The notes under the pieces: generated by a model
Told to the model about the DNA's origin: nothing
Databases searched by the model: none
The model's input: the letters and a program-made list of their open reading frames with translations, nothing else
Shown here: piece after piece, positions 59,148 through 64,000 of the stretch
Layout: each line of letters begins with the position of its first letter
Numbering within the stretch: the first letter of the stretch is position 1
Program-made: the position numbers and the translations under genes
Source: Paenibacillus phytohabitans
GTDB lineage: Bacteria; Bacillota; Bacilli; Paenibacillales; Paenibacillaceae
Assembly: GCF_013141775.1 (NCBI RefSeq)
Contig: NZ_WHOB01000093.1
Location: forward strand, 248,001-312,000
Reading direction: 5' to 3'
DNA: 64,000 bases

Positions 59148-59333
59148 TTAATTGGAAAAACGTATCTTAATTTGGGTGTTTTGACGGAGTCTGAGGTATT
59201 AGTTGGAGAAACGTCATTTAATTTCATGCATTTCCCCTACTCTGATCTATTTGCAGCGTATTAAGTGCTGATTATCCAACTGTTGCCCGGCAAGTGTCCC
59301 TCCGTTCATAAGCAAGTGGACAATATCCAACTA
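59148..59333. repeat. Quartet repeat, motif family 3 (copy F)
   Basis: A third motif, of type TTARTTGGARAAACGT, is forward from 59148 and 59199. Its reverse form, marked by TATCCAAC, ends with CCAAC at 59276-59280 and 59327-59331. Both offsets are exactly 51 bp. The sequence is unrelated to the motifs at 3420 and 27146, but the architecture is the same. It lies in the convergent gap 59025-59575, which also holds two terminators. Confidence 0.75.
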
Positions 59334-59465
59334 TATCCGGCTACACCCGCAGTCACAGCCACAGCCAAATCCGCAGTCAAACCCTTGCCAATGGTGCTCC
59401 CGGCTTCTTTAGCCGCTTCTTCGGAGTTATACACGTTTTTGGTATTGTTCAATTTACACTATAGT

Positions 59466-59504
59466 AAAAAGCACCGGCGCTCTGTTTCAGCGCCGGTGCT
59501 TTTT
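59466..59504. terminator. Bidirectional Rho-independent terminator
   Basis: GCACCGGCGCT (59471-59481) pairs perfectly with AGCGCCGGTGC (59489-59499), with AAAAA before and TTTTT after. It can stop both the importer transcript and the convergent large gene (72 bp past that gene's stop). Confidence 0.9.
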
Positions 59505-59575
59505 GCATACCTGCTATAGATTCTCTGCGGCTGAAGCATAGGCTCAGCCGCACGACTCACCCCCTACTCAGCTGC

Positions 59576-62500
59576 TTAAGCTTTCAGCTGCGCCAGAATC
59601 TCAGGGTCTTTAATCTTCGTATCCTCAGCCAGCAGCACGACCTTGGAGAGAATCTCCGCCGTGCGCGGATCTTCGTCCAGGAACGGCAGGAACAGCCGGC
59701 CGCGGTGCTGCGAATGGACCGGGATAATATGCAGCGCCCCGCTGGCCTGCTTATAGCTCATTCCGCTGCCCAGATGCACTACATATTCGCCCAGCGTCCC
59801 GGTAATCCGCGCATAGCTGCCGTCCACGCGGACGTTGCCGATCTTCAGCAGACGCAGGGACTCACTGACGATCACCCGGCGCATCTCTATAGTCGTCAGG
59901 CTGGCCTCCGGATCGACGCCTCCCACATGCGCTACGCTCACTACCAGATCCACATCCCGCATCACCTCGGAGAACAGGCGGGGCGGCACCTCATCCAGCT
60001 TAACGTTCTTATACGTAGTCCGGTCGAAGAACTCGACCGTCTCCAGCGTTGGTGCCTCCGTATCGGCCGGGGAGAACCAGTCCGCCATGGCGTAGAGCCG
60101 CGCAATCAGATTCTCGCCATAGAATACCTTCTGCAGCCCCTCTTCATAGCTGACCGTCCACTGCCGCTCTCTCAGCAGTGCGACCGTCTTGCGCGGCTGC
60201 ACCTGATGGCCGGCATAGCGGCGGGATACGCCGCCATTCGCCAGTTCATCCGCATTGGGCAGATACAGCTCCCGGAAGATCTGCTTGAACGGCTGGCTGA
60301 GCTGCCGGTCGAACAGATCCTTCTGGTACAGGCTCCACTGCCCGCTGTTATACAGATCAAGCGGATGGGCGATGAATAGCTCATCCTTATCCGTAAGAGC
60401 AGCTTGCGCTCCGGAAGGATTCTCCAGCGCAGGCGGAAGGGCCGCGAAGTAGCCCAGCACGCTGCCGCTCTTCAGGACAAGACCGCGCAGCAGCGGCGCC
60501 AGAATAGGATTCCGGCTGAGCCCGGTAATCTCCTGCAGCGTGAAGCTGCTGCCTGATTCCATCGAGCGCTCCAGCTCCAGGCGCGCCCGGCGGAACTGGG
60601 CCGTCAGCTCGCTCCGCGTTTCCTTCAGCGCCTCGATATAGGCATCCTTCTTCAGGCGGGCAGGCACCGATTTCAGCACCTTGCCTTTGCTGGTAATGAC
60701 AAGCTCGCTCTGACCCTGCTCATCAATGACCAGCTGGGCGAAGGTGTCGGTATCCAGCGCGTGCGGCTCGAAGTATGGCTTCAGCTCATCCAGCTTGCGG
60801 GCTTCGATATCCCACATCAGCCGGGTGACATCGGCATATCCGGCATTGCGGGCCAGATTGCCAAGGGCAATCCGTGCCGCCAGCCCCTCGCTCGCCCGCC
60901 GCTGTGCGCCGAATTTCTTGCTCTCCGTAAGGAAGCGCTGGATCAGCTCATAGCGCTCCCGGATATCCTGCTCCCGGTCCTTGCGGAGCGGAATCAGGCT
61001 GTAGCTGAGCAGATGGTCTTTGTTACGCTTTTGTTCCACAGACTGCTTCATTTCCTCCAGCTTCAGCTTGCCAAGGGTGGCATCAGCGAACAGCTGGGAG
61101 CGCCGGTGGTTCGCACCCGCAGAGATATACTTCGCACAGTCGTAGAGCAGATCGAACCGCTTCTGTCCAAGCGTCTGATACGCCGACTGGAACCAGTTCA
61201 TATCAAAAGCGCCGTCATTGAAGTCCTGCGGGGTAATCGGCGAGTAATGCGCCACCACCGTCTCCTTCTCCGCCGAGAAGCTCTCGTTGATATGGGCGTG
61301 GAAATACCAGGCGGCACTGCGGATGCCTTCCCAATCCAGATAGCCGGAGATAATCTCAATCCACTGCGGCGCATACATGGCGGCCTCCAGCAGCCGCTTC
61401 TCCGTGATACCGGAATCCTTCAACAGCGTCCGCAGGAGTGCAGAGTCTTCACCCTCCCGGGGATGGCTGACCTTAAGCAGATGGCTGAATGATTCCTTCT
61501 TCGTGATACTGTCGCCGTAGCCATATACATAACCCCGGATGAAGGTCTCCTTGTCGAGCCCCGCCAGAATACGGATGAAATACTCCATTCCCTGAATCCG
61601 CTGCAGCCCCATCACCAGCGGGGTCACCTCGGTCGGCAGCTCCCCGCGGGCCAGATCGATTTCCAGCAGACGGTCAATCAATACGGTGCGGATTCCGGCA
61701 ACCCGCTCACTGTCGTCAATCCACTCCACATTCCGGCCGGTTAGGGTGCGCATGTGATGGCGGTTGTCATGGCCGGTAAGCAGCTCCTTGTACAATTCAC
61801 CTTCACCGATTAATCCCGTTTCGTAAGCCTTCAGATAATCGTACAGCTCCAGCCTGGTGCCAGCATCCTCCGGGTTCATCCGGTCGAAGACATACAAGGA
61901 TCTGAACAGCTCCTTGAAATCCTCCGGCCCGTCCGCCCGGTCCCGCATCATCCTCAGCCATGGCTGGGCCAGCACATTCAGCAGCGCCGGCTCACTTTCC
62001 AGCTTATCCTCCGGCATCGCTGCCATCAGCGCATTCAGCGCCCCGGCGGCCAGGCTGAAGTTATCCTGTTTATCACTGTCTGCATAGAAGGCACTGATCA
62101 GAGTCTTCACCTGATTGCCGTACCGCAGCCCTTCAAACAGCTCTGCTACATCCCTGATGGTCTGCAGCGGATATACCTGCTCCGTGAATTCCGCTCTCCA
62201 GCCCTCCAGCAGCTTATGTTTTTTCAGCTCCCTATAATCCATAGAGCCTCTGTAGTACCGGTAATAGCTCTCCATCGTTCCATCCAGATCATCAAGCTGG
62301 TTGTAAAAGTTCAGCTCCAGCAGCATCTTTGGATTCCAGCCGCTCTGCTGGAGATAGGCGGACCAGAGCTCATGGAGCGGATACTCCTCCAGTTGAGAAG
62401 CCGATTTGTCCCTGTCCTTAGCCATAGTCCATTTCAGTGTGCGCAGCACCGCACCGACCAACAGCGTCTCCTTCTGGCCGGAATAATATTCGCTGACATA

Positions 62501-64000
62501 TTCCGTGTCCCGCTGTCCATGAATCTGCTCATCCAGCCCGTGCAGGAAGGTCCTGATCTCCTCCAGCGGCAGGGAGAACACCTTATCCCAGCTGAATTCG
62601 CCGGGCTGCGGCCCCCCGGTCAGCCATGCTTCCGTCTCCCCCGGGTTGAACAGCCCGAACCCGCTCGCCGCCGTATATTCATTCCTGCGGCTAAGCTTCG
62701 CGATCAGCTCCCGTTCCTTCGCCGCAGGCTCGGCAATCGCCTCCACCTGTGGACGCACCGCCTCATACAGGCTGCTGCGCTGCTCATCCTCGAAGAGCAC
62801 CGTCACCATCTCCAGCGCGGCCAGGCGCTGCAGGCTGTTTTTCTCCTGCAGCAGCCGCTGGATGCTGCCTTCAAGCGCCGAATCCGGCTGGCTGAGCAGC
62901 AGCCGGGTCACGTTCTGGCGCAGCGATCCGGTCTTCAGCTTCAGCAGCGCCTCGGCCTGCACCAGTTCCTCCGCATCCAGTGTCCATTCCTTGGCCTGCT
63001 CCAGGGCCAGCTCACGGTTCTTCATGCTTTTATCGCCAAGGCTGGCGAACACGAATTCACGCTGCACCGGATTCAGCGGGTCGCTAATGAAGCTGGCCAG
63101 CAGTTCGCCGCGCAGATCCGGCGAGAACTCATCCTTGAGTGCAATCAGCTCGGCAATCCAGGCGCTGTCCATATCATACGCGGTCAGGTACAGCATTTTG
63201 CGCACCGGAAGCTCCGGGGTGTAGTTCACCTGGACGAAATCCAGCACTTTGGATTCCCCGGTTAATTCACGATGGGGAGTGCGCAGGAACATCGCTTTGA
63301 GGGCAGTGAAATCCCGCTCTCGTGCCGCCTTCTCCCCCAGCTGCGGTGAACGCTGCAGCTCCAGCTTGGGCCCGTTCTTGTCCGGTCTCCACAGCCTGCT
63401 GTAGCCGTAGCTATAGTTGCTTAGAACCCAGTATTGCAGCTCCAGGTCCTGCTCCTCCAGAGATTGCCGGGCGCTCTCCAGCCGGAGCTCGCTGTTCTGG
63501 CTGTTCGCCAGCACATACTGGGCCACAATCTTCTGATAGAGCTGCCCTCCGGCCATCAGAACCCCAATCCGTCCATAGAGATCCTCTTCCTCATGCACAG
63601 CTGTTGCCCACAGGCTCAGGTAGACATGATGGGCGTTCGCATCCTCCAGCCATGCTGCCCGCACTGCTTCATCCTGCAGAACCAGGTATGCGCCTTCAAT
63701 CAGGCTCTTGGCCACACGCTGATTCTGGGCTTCCAGCCCCATGCCCGTCCACACGCCCAGCGCGCGCACGACAGAGCTGTAGCGGATGAAATCATTGTCC
63801 AGAATCAGCTTCAGCACGTACAGATTGTTATCCAGCGTTCCTTCATCCATCCGCTCCACCAGCGATTGGCGCAGTCCCTCCTGCAGCTTGGCAGCCAGCA
63901 GCAGCTCGCCCAGCATCACCACAGCTTCCTTCCGGTGACTCATGAATACGCCCTTGATCACCTCGTAGCTCAGCACCGCTGCCTGATTATCGCCGTAGAC
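59576..64000 (-). CDS. Very large DUF4132-type protein (5' end outside window)
   Basis: At least 1474 codons. The frame stays open to the right edge (VYGDNQAAV before the GTG at 63976), so the true start is probably outside the window. The N-terminal region is made of HEAT-like helical repeats (RQNVTRLLLSQPDSALEGSIQRLLQEKNSLQRLAALEMV). The C-terminal quarter shows DUF4132-like segments (LDTDTFAQLVIDEQ, RRYAGHQVQPRKTVALLRERQW, WFSPADTEAPTLETVEFFDR) and an ending typical of these proteins (VHSQHRGRLFLPFLDEDPRTAEILSKVVLLAEDTKIKDPEI). It is soluble, with no signal peptide or helices seen. E. coli MolR-type relatives are often near MoxR ATPases, which could lie off the right edge. Function is unknown. 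Confidence 0.85.
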   Translation of the reverse strand, partial: VYGDNQAAVLSYEVIKGVFMSHRKEAVVMLGELLLAAKLQEGLRQSLVERMDEGTLDNNLYVLKLILDNDFIRYSSVVRALGVWTGMGLEAQNQRVAKSLIEGAYLVLQDEAVRAAWLEDANAHHVYLSLWATAVHEEEDLYGRIGVLMAGGQLYQKIVAQYVLANSQNSELRLESARQSLEEQDLELQYWVLSNYSYGYSRLWRPDKNGPKLELQRSPQLGEKAARERDFTALKAMFLRTPHRELTGESKVLDFVQVNYTPELPVRKMLYLTAYDMDSAWIAELIALKDEFSPDLRGELLASFISDPLNPVQREFVFASLGDKSMKNRELALEQAKEWTLDAEELVQAEALLKLKTGSLRQNVTRLLLSQPDSALEGSIQRLLQEKNSLQRLAALEMVTVLFEDEQRSSLYEAVRPQVEAIAEPAAKERELIAKLSRRNEYTAASGFGLFNPGETEAWLTGGPQPGEFSWDKVFSLPLEEIRTFLHGLDEQIHGQRDTEYVSEYYSGQKETLLVGAVLRTLKWTMAKDRDKSASQLEEYPLHELWSAYLQQSGWNPKMLLELNFYNQLDDLDGTMESYYRYYRGSMDYRELKKHKLLEGWRAEFTEQVYPLQTIRDVAELFEGLRYGNQVKTLISAFYADSDKQDNFSLAAGALNALMAAMPEDKLESEPALLNVLAQPWLRMMRDRADGPEDFKELFRSLYVFDRMNPEDAGTRLELYDYLKAYETGLIGEGELYKELLTGHDNRHHMRTLTGRNVEWIDDSERVAGIRTVLIDRLLEIDLARGELPTEVTPLVMGLQRIQGMEYFIRILAGLDKETFIRGYVYGYGDSITKKESFSHLLKVSHPREGEDSALLRTLLKDSGITEKRLLEAAMYAPQWIEIISGYLDWEGIRSAAWYFHAHINESFSAEKETVVAHYSPITPQDFNDGAFDMNWFQSAYQTLGQKRFDLLYDCAKYISAGANHRRSQLFADATLGKLKLEEMKQSVEQKRNKDHLLSYSLIPLRKDREQDIRERYELIQRFLTESKKFGAQRRASEGLAARIALGNLARNAGYADVTRLMWDIEARKLDELKPYFEPHALDTDTFAQLVIDEQGQSELVITSKGKVLKSVPARLKKDAYIEALKETRSELTAQFRRARLELERSMESGSSFTLQEITGLSRNPILAPLLRGLVLKSGSVLGYFAALPPALENPSGAQAALTDKDELFIAHPLDLYNSGQWSLYQKDLFDRQLSQPFKQIFRELYLPNADELANGGVSRRYAGHQVQPRKTVALLRERQWTVSYEEGLQKVFYGENLIARLYAMADWFSPADTEAPTLETVEFFDRTTYKNVKLDEVPPRLFSEVMRDVDLVVSVAHVGGVDPEASLTTIEMRRVIVSESLRLLKIGNVRVDGSYARITGTLGEYVVHLGSGMSYKQASGALHIIPVHSQHRGRLFLPFLDEDPRTAEILSKVVLLAEDTKIKDPEILAQLKA

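Overview
The window looks like a chromosomal segment of a Paenibacillus-like member of the Bacillota. This is an inference from strong AGGAGG-type ribosome sites, GTG/TTG starts, two-gene YesM/YesN-type sensor-regulator pairs, membrane-bound AraC regulators beside sugar importers, LplABC-type importers without their own ATPase, and catabolite-response (cre) sites. No rRNA, tRNA, CRISPR array, phage or insertion sequence was recognised. Both ends cut through genes.

Layout. 1-3280: a sugar-importer operon (lipoprotein plus the start of a second, larger secreted protein) divergent from a LacI-type regulator. 3810-9716: a hydrolase, an OmpR-type two-component system, a radical SAM/SPASM protein and a Gfo/Idh/MocA oxidoreductase. 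10031-15073: a three-gene catabolic operon (flavin/Fe-S reductase, acetoacetate-decarboxylase-like protein, short-chain dehydrogenase) divergent from a PucR/CdaR-type regulator, with a perfect 19-bp palindrome between them. 15645-18398: threonine synthase, a CYTH-domain protein and an unknown membrane protein. 19689-26212: a six-gene purine-salvage operon joining a PotABCD-type importer to a nucleoside hydrolase and adenine deaminase. 28077-41221: an alpha-galactosidase, a beta-mannosidase and a sugar importer with its own YesM/YesN pair, read as a galactomannan/manno-oligosaccharide locus. 41588-42182: two small proteins. 42310-59024: a second glycan locus with two membrane AraC regulators, a secreted multidomain beta-helix protein, a cytoplasmic beta-helix protein, an alpha/alpha-barrel-like protein and an LplABC-type importer. 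59576-64000: most of a very large DUF4132-type protein.

The most unusual content is between the genes. Six intergenic loci carry a quartet of one short motif in the order forward, forward, reverse, reverse. Spacing within each like-oriented pair is exactly 50 or 51 bp. Three unrelated motif sequences share this architecture (3420/18733/30644; 27146/41257; 59148). Two further loci (4984 and 18935) are straight tandem arrays of exactly 51-bp units, in which an internal hairpin is kept by compensatory changes. All eight loci lie near gene 3' ends and none lies in a divergent promoter region. Together they look like one class of helically phased intergenic element that conventional annotation would leave blank or mis-call as ORFs.
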